In this document: positions 34,672-42,469 of the stretch, one piece after another | Position numbering within the stretch: the first letter of the stretch is position 1 | Layout of the letters: every line of letters starts with the position of its first letter | Notes under the pieces: model-generated | Told to the model about the DNA's origin: nothing | Seen by the model: the letters and a program-made list of their open reading frames with translations, nothing else | The model's database searches: none | Translations under genes and position numbers: made by a program | Assembly (NCBI GenBank): GCA_000987045.1 | Contig: LAKY01000001.1 | Location: forward strand, 72,593-136,592 | Length of the DNA: 64,000 bases | Reading direction: 5' to 3' | Origin: Clostridiales bacterium PH28_bin88 | GTDB taxonomy: Bacteria > Bacillota > PH28-bin88

Positions 34672-36204
34672 TCAAACGTTTAACCCGATAATCCGGTAAA
34701 GCCGCTCCATGTCCAGACTGTCTCTGACTATCCGCGCCAGTTCGTTCAGGCGCTCTTCCCGTTGGGAGGCATAGACCACTTCGCCAGTAACCGGTAAAAG
34801 TCCGCGGCGTTCCCGTAGCCAGTTGACCAGGTTCCGCCGGAGCAGGTCATTATCGAAAATCCCGTGCAGGTAGGTTCCCATGACCAGCCCTTCACCCCCC
34901 ACTGCCCCGTCCCATTCGGCAGTTTCCGTACCCAAAGGTCGTTTAAGTTTGAAAGCGGGAGGGACCCCGGCATCAAGCTCGGTGCGTCCCATGTGGATTT
35001 CGTAACCTCGGACCAGATGCCCGCGCAGAGGCTCCAACCACGGCGTACCTCCAATCACTTCAGCTTCCACTTGAGTGGTAATCTTTTCCGGGTAAAATAC
35101 CGTTGACATGGGAAGTAAACCCAGCCCGCTGATCTTTTGCTGCCTGGATTCGACTCCTGCAGGGTCCACAATTTCCGTCCCCAGGATTTGAAACCCCCCA
35201 CAGATGCCGATGACCGGGATTTTTTTGCTGGAGAGTACACGAATTTCCGCTGCTATCCCGGTTTCTTCCAGGTAAAGCATATCTTCAATAGTATTTTTGC
35301 TGCCGGGGATGATTACCAAATCGGGTTCCCCTAGATCCCTATTTCGATGCACATATCGAACCGATACGTCCGGCTCATCCACCAGGGCGTCCATGTCGGT
35401 GAAGTTGGAAATCCGTGGCAGTTTAACTACCGCAATATCTACCCTGGCATCTTCCCATGCAGCTGAAGGCACCGTCTCTTCCAGCACTACCGAATCCTCT
35501 TCGGGAACTCGTAGGTCACGGAAGAACGGGACAACCCCCAACACCGGTTTGCCGGTCTTTTCCTCCAGGAATTCCAGGGCGGGACGCAAGAGTTCCAGGT
35601 CTCCCCTGAATTTGTTGATAATGATGCCTGCTACCCGTTCCCGCTCATCCGGCTCCAGCAGTTCCAGGGTCCCCACCACCGCGGCCAGGGCTCCGCCGCG
35701 GTCGATATCCGCCACCAGCAATACCGGCGCATCCGCCATCCTGGCTACCCGCATGTTGGCGATGTCCCTGGCTTTCAGGTTTACTTCCGCCGGGCTGCCT
35801 GCCCCCTCGATGACCATCACCTGAAAATCCCGGTGGAACCGGTCCAGGCAGCCCTGGATCACATCCAAGGCGGTGGTATTAAATTCGAGGTGATATTGCC
35901 GGGCGCCCATGTTTCCCACCGGTCGACCCAGCACGATGACCTGTGAGGAGGCGTTACCGGTGGGTTTTAGCAGTACCGGGTTCATTTCCACCGCCGGTTC
36001 CAACCCGCAGGCTTGCGCCTGTACCGCCTGGGCACGGCCCATCTCACCCCCGTCCCGGGTGATATGGGAATTGAGCGCCATGTTTTGGGCTTTAAAGGGC
36101 ACCACCCGCCAGCCGTCCTGATAGAGGATCCGGCACAAGGCGGCCGCCAGGATGCTCTTCCCTACGTTGGAACTGGTCCCCTGCAGCATCACCGCCTTAG
36201 CCAT
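34672..36204 (-). CDS. cbiP: Cobyric acid synthase CbiP
   Basis: A 510-residue amidotransferase that amidates side chains b, d, e and g of adenosylcobyrinate a,c-diamide. N-terminal MLQGTSSNVGKSILAAALCR and FKAQNMALNSHITRDGGEMG; C-terminal GATase with GICGGFQILG (nucleophile) and GTYLHGIFDN. ATG at 36204 has GGGAGG 7 bases upstream and overlaps the end of cbiC by 8 bases. Confidence 0.95.
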   Translation of the reverse strand: MAKAVMLQGTSSNVGKSILAAALCRILYQDGWRVVPFKAQNMALNSHITRDGGEMGRAQAVQAQACGLEPAVEMNPVLLKPTGNASSQVIVLGRPVGNMGARQYHLEFNTTALDVIQGCLDRFHRDFQVMVIEGAGSPAEVNLKARDIANMRVARMADAPVLLVADIDRGGALAAVVGTLELLEPDERERVAGIIINKFRGDLELLRPALEFLEEKTGKPVLGVVPFFRDLRVPEEDSVVLEETVPSAAWEDARVDIAVVKLPRISNFTDMDALVDEPDVSVRYVHRNRDLGEPDLVIIPGSKNTIEDMLYLEETGIAAEIRVLSSKKIPVIGICGGFQILGTEIVDPAGVESRQQKISGLGLLPMSTVFYPEKITTQVEAEVIGGTPWLEPLRGHLVRGYEIHMGRTELDAGVPPAFKLKRPLGTETAEWDGAVGGEGLVMGTYLHGIFDNDLLRRNLVNWLRERRGLLPVTGEVVYASQREERLNELARIVRDSLDMERLYRIIGLNV

Positions 36205-36841
36205 TTCGATTCCCTCCCGTCGATCCGTCCATGTACAACAAGGCGTTAACCGCCGCGGCGGCAACGGCGCTTCCACCTTTAGTACCTCGCAGGGTTATAA
36301 AAGGAATGCTTAGCTCCTCGAGCACTTGTTTAGATTCCGCCGCCCCTACAAAGCCTACCGGTGTCCCCACAACCAGGGCTGGATGCACCATCCCTGCTTT
36401 GATCATCTCAATCACCTGGAAGAGAGCTGTGGGCGCATTGCCGATGGCTACAATGTGACCGTCCATGTATGGAGCCAACCGGCGCATGGCTACCATGGCC
36501 CTGGTTTCTCTCCTCCGGGAGGCCTCCGCCGCTACCTCCGGATCGTCAATAGCGCATTTTACATTCATTCCCAGTTGACCCAAGCGACGAGAACTGATCC
36601 CCGCTTCCACCATCCGCACGTCGGTCAGGATGCATTTACCAGGACCGAGGGCCATCAGGCCGGCGGCCACCGCCCGGGGGTGGACCACCGCCAAGCGGGC
36701 GACTTCGGGGTCCCCGGTGGTATGTACCATCCGCCGGATCACCATGCCCTCGGGGGTGGAATAATCCTGTTCCCGATCCATACCGGCGATGATTGACATG
36801 CTCTTCATCTCTATTGTTTGGGGGTTTTTAATGAAGTCCAT
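36197..36841 (-). CDS. cbiC: Cobalt-precorrin-8 methylmutase CbiC
   Basis: A 214-residue enzyme that moves the C11 methyl to C12, giving cobyrinate. Conserved RRMVHTTGDPEVA holds the catalytic histidine; GKCILTDVRMVEAGIS, IGNAPTALFQVIE and TPVGFVGAAESK follow. ATG overlaps the cbiX stop by one base (TAATG) and has GGGAGG 7 bases upstream. Confidence 0.95.
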   Translation of the reverse strand: MDFIKNPQTIEMKSMSIIAGMDREQDYSTPEGMVIRRMVHTTGDPEVARLAVVHPRAVAAGLMALGPGKCILTDVRMVEAGISSRRLGQLGMNVKCAIDDPEVAAEASRRRETRAMVAMRRLAPYMDGHIVAIGNAPTALFQVIEMIKAGMVHPALVVGTPVGFVGAAESKQVLEELSIPFITLRGTKGGSAVAAAAVNALLYMDGSTGGNRNG

Positions 36842-37209
36842 TACATAGCCTCCCTGATCCTCTCGGACAGCACCTGGGCGATCCGGGGATCATCACCCAG
36901 AATACCGGCGTACACAATACTTACCCGGCCTTCGTACCTTGCCCTCTCCTGCTCCAGTTCCCCCGGAATGTCCTCCGTTACGTGGACACCGCTGAACAGG
37001 AACAAAGGAGCCACCACCACTTTTTTGATGCCGCTGGCCACCAACTTGGCAATGGCCTCTTCCAGGTTGGGATGCCGGTTCCCCATAAAAGCGGTTTCTA
37101 CCATCAGACCGGGGAAGGATTGACGAACCATCTCCACTACCCGGTAAAAGCCCTCCTTCGCTTCCCCTTTCCGGCTGCCGTGCCCCAGCACCACGATCCC
37201 TGCCTCCAT
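36841..37209 (-). CDS. cbiX: Sirohydrochlorin cobaltochelatase, short CbiX
   Basis: A 122-residue single-domain chelatase (CbiX-S class), which inserts Co2+ into sirohydrochlorin to open the anaerobic route. N-terminal VVLGHGSRKGEA carries the first metal histidine, and APLFLFSGVHVTEDIP holds the second. Short forms dimerise to mimic two-domain chelatases. ATG at 37209 is chosen (AGGAG 8 bases upstream); ATG 37215 lies one base from that site. No histidine-rich tail. Confidence 0.92.
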   Translation of the reverse strand: MEAGIVVLGHGSRKGEAKEGFYRVVEMVRQSFPGLMVETAFMGNRHPNLEEAIAKLVASGIKKVVVAPLFLFSGVHVTEDIPGELEQERARYEGRVSIVYAGILGDDPRIAQVLSERIREAM

Positions 37210-37211
37210 GT

Positions 37212-37991
37212 TCATACTCCTCTCAATAAATTCAAGATTTCTGCCCCGGTCAGCCCCATGGCGGCCTGATCCACTGGAAAACGGTTCACCACCACCAGGT
37301 GCACCCCCAATTCCAGGCAGGCGGAAACCTTGGCGTCAGTGCCCCCGGTTGGGCCGCTGTTTTTGGTGACCACCGCCTTCACCCCGTAGTGGCGGAACAA
37401 AGCCACATTCAGCTGGTGGGAAACTGGTCCCTGTAAGGCTACAATATCGCCTGGACAAAAACCCAACCTGCGGCACTGGACGATAGAGTCCTCCTCCGGC
37501 AGCATTCGGGCGATCAACCGGGTTTGCCGCCCGCGAGCCCGCCTTTCCCTGGCGGCCGTCACAAAGGGTTCCAGGTGCCTGGTGCCGATAGTCAGCATCA
37601 CTGTCTCCCCCAGGCTCAACGCCGTTCCCGCGGCTTCCTCCCAATTGTTCACCTGGTGGATTAAAGGGTGTTCCGGCAGCGCGGTCTCTTCCCGCCGGTG
37701 CCGGAGGTACGGGATGCCGGCCTGGCGACACGCTTCCTGTGCCTCGACGGATATCCTTTCCGCGTAGGGGTGGGTAGCGTCCACGATCGCCCGCACACCG
37801 TACTGGCGGATCAGGGCTGCCAGCCCGTCTTGCGCCAGCGCGCCGGTCCTTACCTGGCAGGCGCCCTCCTGTTCCAGCAACCTGCCACCGTATTCGGTCA
37901 GGGAAGAGGCCAGCACCCGGTGTCCCTCCGCCACCAGTTGGCCCACCAGCAGCCGGCCGTCACCGGTGCCGGCCAGCACCAGGATCACCAC
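37212..37991 (-). CDS. cbiJ: Cobalt-precorrin-6A reductase CbiJ
   Basis: A 259-residue NAD(P)H-dependent reductase of the CobK/CbiJ family. N-terminal Rossmann segment ILVLAGTGDGRLLVGQL, then VDATHPYAERISVEAQEAC, IGTRHLEPF and VTKNSGPTGGTDAKVSACLELGV (position about 215-237) as in known enzymes. Reduces the macrocycle double bond before C1/C5/C15 chemistry. GTG start overlaps the cbiH end by 7 bases. Confidence 0.93.
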   Translation of the reverse strand: MVILVLAGTGDGRLLVGQLVAEGHRVLASSLTEYGGRLLEQEGACQVRTGALAQDGLAALIRQYGVRAIVDATHPYAERISVEAQEACRQAGIPYLRHRREETALPEHPLIHQVNNWEEAAGTALSLGETVMLTIGTRHLEPFVTAARERRARGRQTRLIARMLPEEDSIVQCRRLGFCPGDIVALQGPVSHQLNVALFRHYGVKAVVTKNSGPTGGTDAKVSACLELGVHLVVVNRFPVDQAAMGLTGAEILNLLRGV

Positions 37992-38809
37992 ACATACCCC
38001 CTTGGTGTCACCAGGTGCTGTCCCAGCACACGAGTACCCGAGTTCCCCACGATCACCAGCGAAAACATATCAATCGGCAGTTCGGTGAATCGCGCCAGGG
38101 TGCTAAAGGTAACCTCTTCGCCTTGACGACTGGCGTTGCGGACCAGGCCTACCGGGGTATCGGGAACCCGGTAGCGCAGCACCAGCTCCTGCACCTCCAG
38201 GACCTGGCGCACCCTTTTTTTGCTTTTTGGGTTATAAATGGCCAGAACGTAGTCGGCTTGGGCGGCCAATTCCACCCTGCGCCTGATCACCTCCCAGGGG
38301 GTTAACAGGTCGCTAAGACTGATGGTGGCAAAGTCGTGCATCAGGGGAGCACCCAGAGAGGCGGCCGCCGCGGTGGCCGCCGTCACCCCGGGGATGACCT
38401 CCAGGTCCAGTTCTTCGGCTACTCCCAGGTGGTGTACTATCTCCAGCACTACCCCCGCCATGCCATATACCCCGGGGTCGCCACTGGACACCACTGCCAC
38501 CCGCTTTCCTGCCAGGGCCAGATCCACGGCGCTGCGGCAGCGCTCCTGTTCCCGGGTCATGCCCGAGCCGATGACTTCCTTGCCCGCCAGCAAGTCTCCC
38601 AGCAACTGCAGGTAGGTGTGGTACCCCACCACCACCTCCGCTTCCCGCAGCGCCCGGTGGGCGCGAAAAGTCATGTGTTCCGGGTCCCCTGGCCCGATGC
38701 CTACTATGGCCAATCCGCCGCGGCAATCGCCACCGTCACCTTGCCCCAAATTGTTTTGGGCAACACCCTCCGTCCGTTCCCGGTCTCCATCAATGACGCG
38801 GGTTCGCAT
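37985..38809 (-). CDS. cbiH: Cobalt-precorrin-3 C17-methyltransferase CbiH
   Basis: A 274-residue SAM-dependent methyltransferase that performs C17 methylation and ring contraction. Canonical tetrapyrrole methyltransferase motifs: LAIVGIGPGDPEHMTFRA (about 33-50), VVSSGDPGVYGMAG and VIPGVTAATAAAASLGAPL; the YNPKSKKR motif is typical of CbiH. About 30 extra N-terminal residues are encoded inside cbiG. ATG at 38809 has AGGGGTG 8 bases upstream, supporting this long form; a TTG near 38713 would give a standard N-terminus but has no clear ribosome site. Confidence 0.92.
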   Translation of the reverse strand: MRTRVIDGDRERTEGVAQNNLGQGDGGDCRGGLAIVGIGPGDPEHMTFRAHRALREAEVVVGYHTYLQLLGDLLAGKEVIGSGMTREQERCRSAVDLALAGKRVAVVSSGDPGVYGMAGVVLEIVHHLGVAEELDLEVIPGVTAATAAAASLGAPLMHDFATISLSDLLTPWEVIRRRVELAAQADYVLAIYNPKSKKRVRQVLEVQELVLRYRVPDTPVGLVRNASRQGEEVTFSTLARFTELPIDMFSLVIVGNSGTRVLGQHLVTPRGYVW

Positions 38810-39783
38810 ACGGCTTTCACCCCTATTCTCCTGTAAGCTATTGCTGAACTGTTGAGTTCCGGTTTACCTTCCATAAACTTGTTAATGTCTTCGACGGAAT
38901 GAAGCTTCAGGGGTACCCCCATGGTAGCGGCTGCCTCGTGTAATCCCGCTTCATCCTCCTTCAGCGACACCGAAGCGAGGGACAGGATGCTAAGGCAACT
39001 TCTATCGGCTGTTCTACACGCGTGTTGGATAGCCGCCAAAATATCCCCCGCTGGCGTTCCTTTACGGCAGCCCACCCCCACCACCAGGTGGCGGGGGCGC
39101 AAGTACATCAATTCCAGGATAGGCTCCGGGAGGACAAGGCTGGTCAACGCCACTTTTAACCCTGGGGGTGCTCCTCCCATCTCCTCCAGTGCCCGCAATG
39201 CCAATCCCGGAGGAACTTCTCCCAGGGCTTGGGCCACCTTGACTGGATTGGGCTCACAGTACACAGCCACCGTTTGACCGTTAACCAGCGCCGCGTTGGC
39301 CTGCTTAATTCCGGCGAACGGGTCCGGGACAAGTCCGAGGCGCCGGGCCAGCACGTCCAGCCCCATTTTCCCCTGCCCGTCGGTAGCAGTGGTAACGACC
39401 GGGTTTGCCCCGAGCACACTCGCTACTCTCCTGGCCAGGTCGTTGGCTCCGCCCCAGTGCCCGGAAAGCAGGCTGATGGCGTATTCCCCCCTCTCGTCCA
39501 CCACCACTACCGCCGGGTCGGTCCTTTTGTCCTTTAAGAAGGGCGCGCAAACCCTGACGGCAATGCCAACGGCCGAGATAAAAACAATCCCCCGGTAGGT
39601 ATCCCATAAACCTGCCACCAGACCACTGAGCGGCCCGTGGTAGCGATGCGCCGGCCATCCTGGGGCATCCCCACCATCCGGGCGGCCCAGGACATAGACA
39701 TCGCATTCTCCTGTTAGCGCTTCATGCAAGCGTTGGGCCAGGATGAGCCCCCCGGTCGTTAGGGTAATGACGGCAATCCGCAC
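38704..39783 (-). CDS. cbiG: Cobalt-precorrin-5A hydrolase CbiG
   Basis: A 359-residue protein that opens the delta-lactone of cobalt-precorrin-5A and releases acetaldehyde. N-terminal domain (AVITLTTGGLILAQRL, FISAVGIAVRVCAPFLKDK, LLSGHWGGANDLARRVA) and C-terminal CbiG_C domain (VVGVGCRKGTPAGDI, LASVSLKEDEAGLHEAA) are complete. GTG start with GGGGGGA upstream. Its last 106 bases overlap the cbiH start. Confidence 0.93.
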   Translation of the reverse strand: MRIAVITLTTGGLILAQRLHEALTGECDVYVLGRPDGGDAPGWPAHRYHGPLSGLVAGLWDTYRGIVFISAVGIAVRVCAPFLKDKRTDPAVVVVDERGEYAISLLSGHWGGANDLARRVASVLGANPVVTTATDGQGKMGLDVLARRLGLVPDPFAGIKQANAALVNGQTVAVYCEPNPVKVAQALGEVPPGLALRALEEMGGAPPGLKVALTSLVLPEPILELMYLRPRHLVVGVGCRKGTPAGDILAAIQHACRTADRSCLSILSLASVSLKEDEAGLHEAAATMGVPLKLHSVEDINKFMEGKPELNSSAIAYRRIGVKAVCEPASLMETGNGRRVLPKTIWGKVTVAIAAADWP

Positions 39784-39786
39784 CGG

Positions 39787-40539
39787 CTATTCCCCCCGGT
39801 AACCGTGGGTAAACCCCGGGTCGTACAGGCGGGAACGCGTGTAGTCCTTACCCAGGAAATCCCCCACCAGAATCAAGGCGGTCTTTGATATGCCGGCTGT
39901 CTCCACCCGCTCGGCAATATCCTCCAGGGTACCCCGGACAATTACCTCATCGGGCCAGGAGGCTTTATATACCACCGCAATGGGTGTATCCGGCGGGTAG
40001 TTGGCCGACTGTAACGCCTGCACCACCTGCGGCAAAAGGTGCACACTCAGGAAGACACACAAGGCTGCCCGGTGCTCAGCCAGGCGGGCGAGGCTCTCGC
40101 TCTCCGGCACCGGGGTTCTCCCTGCCAGGCGGGTAATAATCACTGTCTGGGTCACCCCCGGCAGAGTGTATTCCTGTTGTAACGCTGCAGCAGCGGCAAA
40201 CAGGGAACTGACCCCCGGAACCACCTCGGAGGTAATCCCCTGTTCTGACAGTGCGTCTATTTGTTCCTGGATCGCACCGAAAAGGGCCGGGTCACCGGTA
40301 TGCAGGCGTACAACCAGTTTACCCTCTCCTGCGGCCTTGATCATCACCTTTAAAACCTCTTCCAGCGTCATAGAGGCGCTGTTATAAACCTCAGCCGAGG
40401 CCGGTACGGATGCTAATAGCGCCGGGTTGACCAGTGAGCCGGCGTAAATCACTACGTCAGCTTTTTCCAGCAGGCGCTGTCCTTTAATTGTGATTAGTTC
40501 CGGATCACCCGGCCCAGCTCCGACAAAGTAAACCTTCAT
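39787..40539 (-). CDS. cbiF: Cobalt-precorrin-4 C11-methyltransferase CbiF
   Basis: A 250-residue SAM-dependent methyltransferase. N-terminal VYFVGAGPGDPELITIKG, the CbiF-type YAGSLVNPALL, RLHTGDPALFGAI and EVVPGVSSLFAAAAAL identify it. ATG has GGAGGAAA upstream, overlapping the cbiL stop by 4 bases (ATGA). Confidence 0.95.
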   Translation of the reverse strand: MKVYFVGAGPGDPELITIKGQRLLEKADVVIYAGSLVNPALLASVPASAEVYNSASMTLEEVLKVMIKAAGEGKLVVRLHTGDPALFGAIQEQIDALSEQGITSEVVPGVSSLFAAAAALQQEYTLPGVTQTVIITRLAGRTPVPESESLARLAEHRAALCVFLSVHLLPQVVQALQSANYPPDTPIAVVYKASWPDEVIVRGTLEDIAERVETAGISKTALILVGDFLGKDYTRSRLYDPGFTHGYRGE

Positions 40540-41249
40540 GACTTTCCTCCTTGCCTGATCAGCATCAGGGAAAAGTAGTCAACCGGCGTGTCTTTGAGGA
40601 TACGCACATCCCGAACCACCTGCTCGCCTTTTTGCCCGCAACGGCTGACCAGGGTAGCGCACTCTGCCAACCCATGATCTTCCAGGTACTTTACAATCTC
40701 TTCGCTGTAGCGGGCTGCCTTCATTAGTACCACATTGGGAAAGGTCTTCAGCACCGTGTCCAGTTCGGCCATGTCTTCTAAATGGGGCAATACCGCCAGC
40801 CCTTCCGTCCCTTCAGCTAAGGGTAGGTTCAGCCTGGCGGCGGCTGCGTTGACGGAAGTGATCCCCGGAACCGTTTCCGCCTGCACGCCGGGGTCCAGTT
40901 CAACGACTGCCCGCAACAGGTAAGCGTATGTACTGAAAAATAACGGGTCCCCCAAAGTGAGAAAGGCTACGTCTTGCCCCTGGTGCAAGTGAACCAAGAC
41001 CTGCCTGGCCGCTTGTTGCCAGTGATCCTGAAGCAGTTGCCGGTCCCGGTGCATAGGCATCACTACTTCTATAACCTTTTGCCCTTCCAGGAGATGAGGC
41101 CGAACAATATCCAGCGCAACGCTGGCGTTTTCCTGCTTTGATTTGGGAACACAGACCACCGCTACCAAGCGTAATAGCCGGTAGGCCTTGAGGGTCAACA
41201 GTTCAGGGTCTCCCGGACCGATCCCCAACCCGTACAATTTACCCTTCAC
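40536..41249 (-). CDS. cbiL: Cobalt-factor II C20-methyltransferase CbiL
   Basis: A 237-residue SAM-dependent methyltransferase acting first after cobalt insertion. Motifs: LYGLGIGPGDPELLTLKAYR, VAFLTLGDPLFFSTYAYLL and ETVPGITSVNAAAARLNLPL. GTG start with GGAGGAA upstream; overlaps the cbiT 3' end by 11 bases. Confidence 0.94.
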   Translation of the reverse strand: MKGKLYGLGIGPGDPELLTLKAYRLLRLVAVVCVPKSKQENASVALDIVRPHLLEGQKVIEVVMPMHRDRQLLQDHWQQAARQVLVHLHQGQDVAFLTLGDPLFFSTYAYLLRAVVELDPGVQAETVPGITSVNAAAARLNLPLAEGTEGLAVLPHLEDMAELDTVLKTFPNVVLMKAARYSEEIVKYLEDHGLAECATLVSRCGQKGEQVVRDVRILKDTPVDYFSLMLIRQGGKS

Positions 41250-41853
41250 TTCGTTCCTCCTCCGATCCCGTTACGATATAGACGGGATTTAAAGATTTCC
41301 ACATGTGCATCCGGTTAAGTCTCTGCAGCCGGGTTACCTGGATCCCGCTGACCTCCACCCTGTATTCCCACTCCTCCATCACATTCACCGCCTGCCACAG
41401 GGTTTCCAAGGTGACGGCGTTGATCACTATCCGCCCTCCTTGACGGATCATTTTTCGGCATTTCTCCAGAATCTGTGATAAACTTCCTCCGCTGCCTCCG
41501 ATGAGCACCCGTTCCGGCGGCAGCAGTTCTCCCAGTATTTCCGGCGCACTCCCCTCCACCAGGTGAAGGTTGTTTAAGCGGAAACGGGCAGCATTAAGTC
41601 TGATCAGTTCCGCTGCATCAGGGTCCCGCTCCACGGCGTACACCTGCCCCCTTGGAGCCAACAATGCGGCTTCCACAGATAACGAACCTGTACCGGCGCC
41701 AATGTCCCAGACCGTGTCATCAGGCCTGATGGCCGCCCGGCAAAGAGTCAACGCCCGCACCTCCTGCTTGCTCATCGGGACATCCCCTCTGATGAACAAT
41801 TCATCTGGCAGTCCCGGCGGGTGCAAGTTAGTGTGACATAAGGCGTTACTCAT
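41239..41853 (-). CDS. cbiT: Cobalt-precorrin-7 C15-methyltransferase (decarboxylating) CbiT
   Basis: A 204-residue class I (Rossmann) methyltransferase that methylates C15 and decarboxylates the C12 acetate. SAM motif I is VWDIGAGTGSLSVEAA; the N-terminal GLPDELFIRGDVPMSKQEVRA (about 14-34) is diagnostic, and VLIGGSGGSL follows. CbiE is a separate gene directly upstream with an 8-base overlap. Confidence 0.94.
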   Translation of the reverse strand: MSNALCHTNLHPPGLPDELFIRGDVPMSKQEVRALTLCRAAIRPDDTVWDIGAGTGSLSVEAALLAPRGQVYAVERDPDAAELIRLNAARFRLNNLHLVEGSAPEILGELLPPERVLIGGSGGSLSQILEKCRKMIRQGGRIVINAVTLETLWQAVNVMEEWEYRVEVSGIQVTRLQRLNRMHMWKSLNPVYIVTGSEEERSEG

Positions 41854-42469
41854 CAGTAATCACCACCACCGCGTTACCCATAGCTTCCATGGCAGCCATC
41901 CCTTCCAGGTCGGTAACGATGATTCTTTCCGAGGGGTAGCTAAGGTCCTGGCAGATCCTTGCCTGCCGGTTGGTGACCCCCTGGCTCAAAAGGTACTGCC
42001 CAATCTGAGACGGTGAATGGACCGGGTCAGTCAGAATTGCCAGGGGAAACTTGTCAAGGAACGGTTGTAGTATAGAAAGTTCCCGCCCGTGGAGGCTGAT
42101 CAGGGTGGCGTGATCCCAGGGCAGCTTCAACCGGGCGAATGCCAATTGAATTGAACTGATACCCGGTATCACTTCAAGTTCTTCCGGGGGAAAATGCCGC
42201 CGCAAGACCGCAAGCAGGCTGTAAAAACCTGGGTCACCGGAAACCAGCACCACCACCCGGTGATTCCTGTAACACGCCCTAATGGCTGTAATGGCGTCAT
42301 CCAGGCGTCCGGTGATCTCTACCCGCTGAGCAGATAGTCCGGCAAACAGGTCAAGGGCGCGCCTCCCTCCCACCAGCACCTCAGCCTGGGTGACCACCCT
42401 TTCCGCTGCCGGCGTCAAGTAGTCCCGTGACCCCGGGCCGAGGCCAACTACGTGGATCACACCTTCCAT
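41846..42469 (-). CDS. cbiE: Cobalt-precorrin-7 C5-methyltransferase CbiE
   Basis: A 207-residue tetrapyrrole methyltransferase. N-terminal IHVVGLGPGSRDYLTPAA, VLVSGDPGFYSLLAVL and EVIPGISSIQLAFARL, as in CbiE and the N-terminus of CobL. ATG has AGGGAC upstream and overlaps the end of the cbiO-cbiD fusion gene by 13 bases. Confidence 0.94.
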   Translation of the reverse strand: MEGVIHVVGLGPGSRDYLTPAAERVVTQAEVLVGGRRALDLFAGLSAQRVEITGRLDDAITAIRACYRNHRVVVLVSGDPGFYSLLAVLRRHFPPEELEVIPGISSIQLAFARLKLPWDHATLISLHGRELSILQPFLDKFPLAILTDPVHSPSQIGQYLLSQGVTNRQARICQDLSYPSERIIVTDLEGMAAMEAMGNAVVVITDE

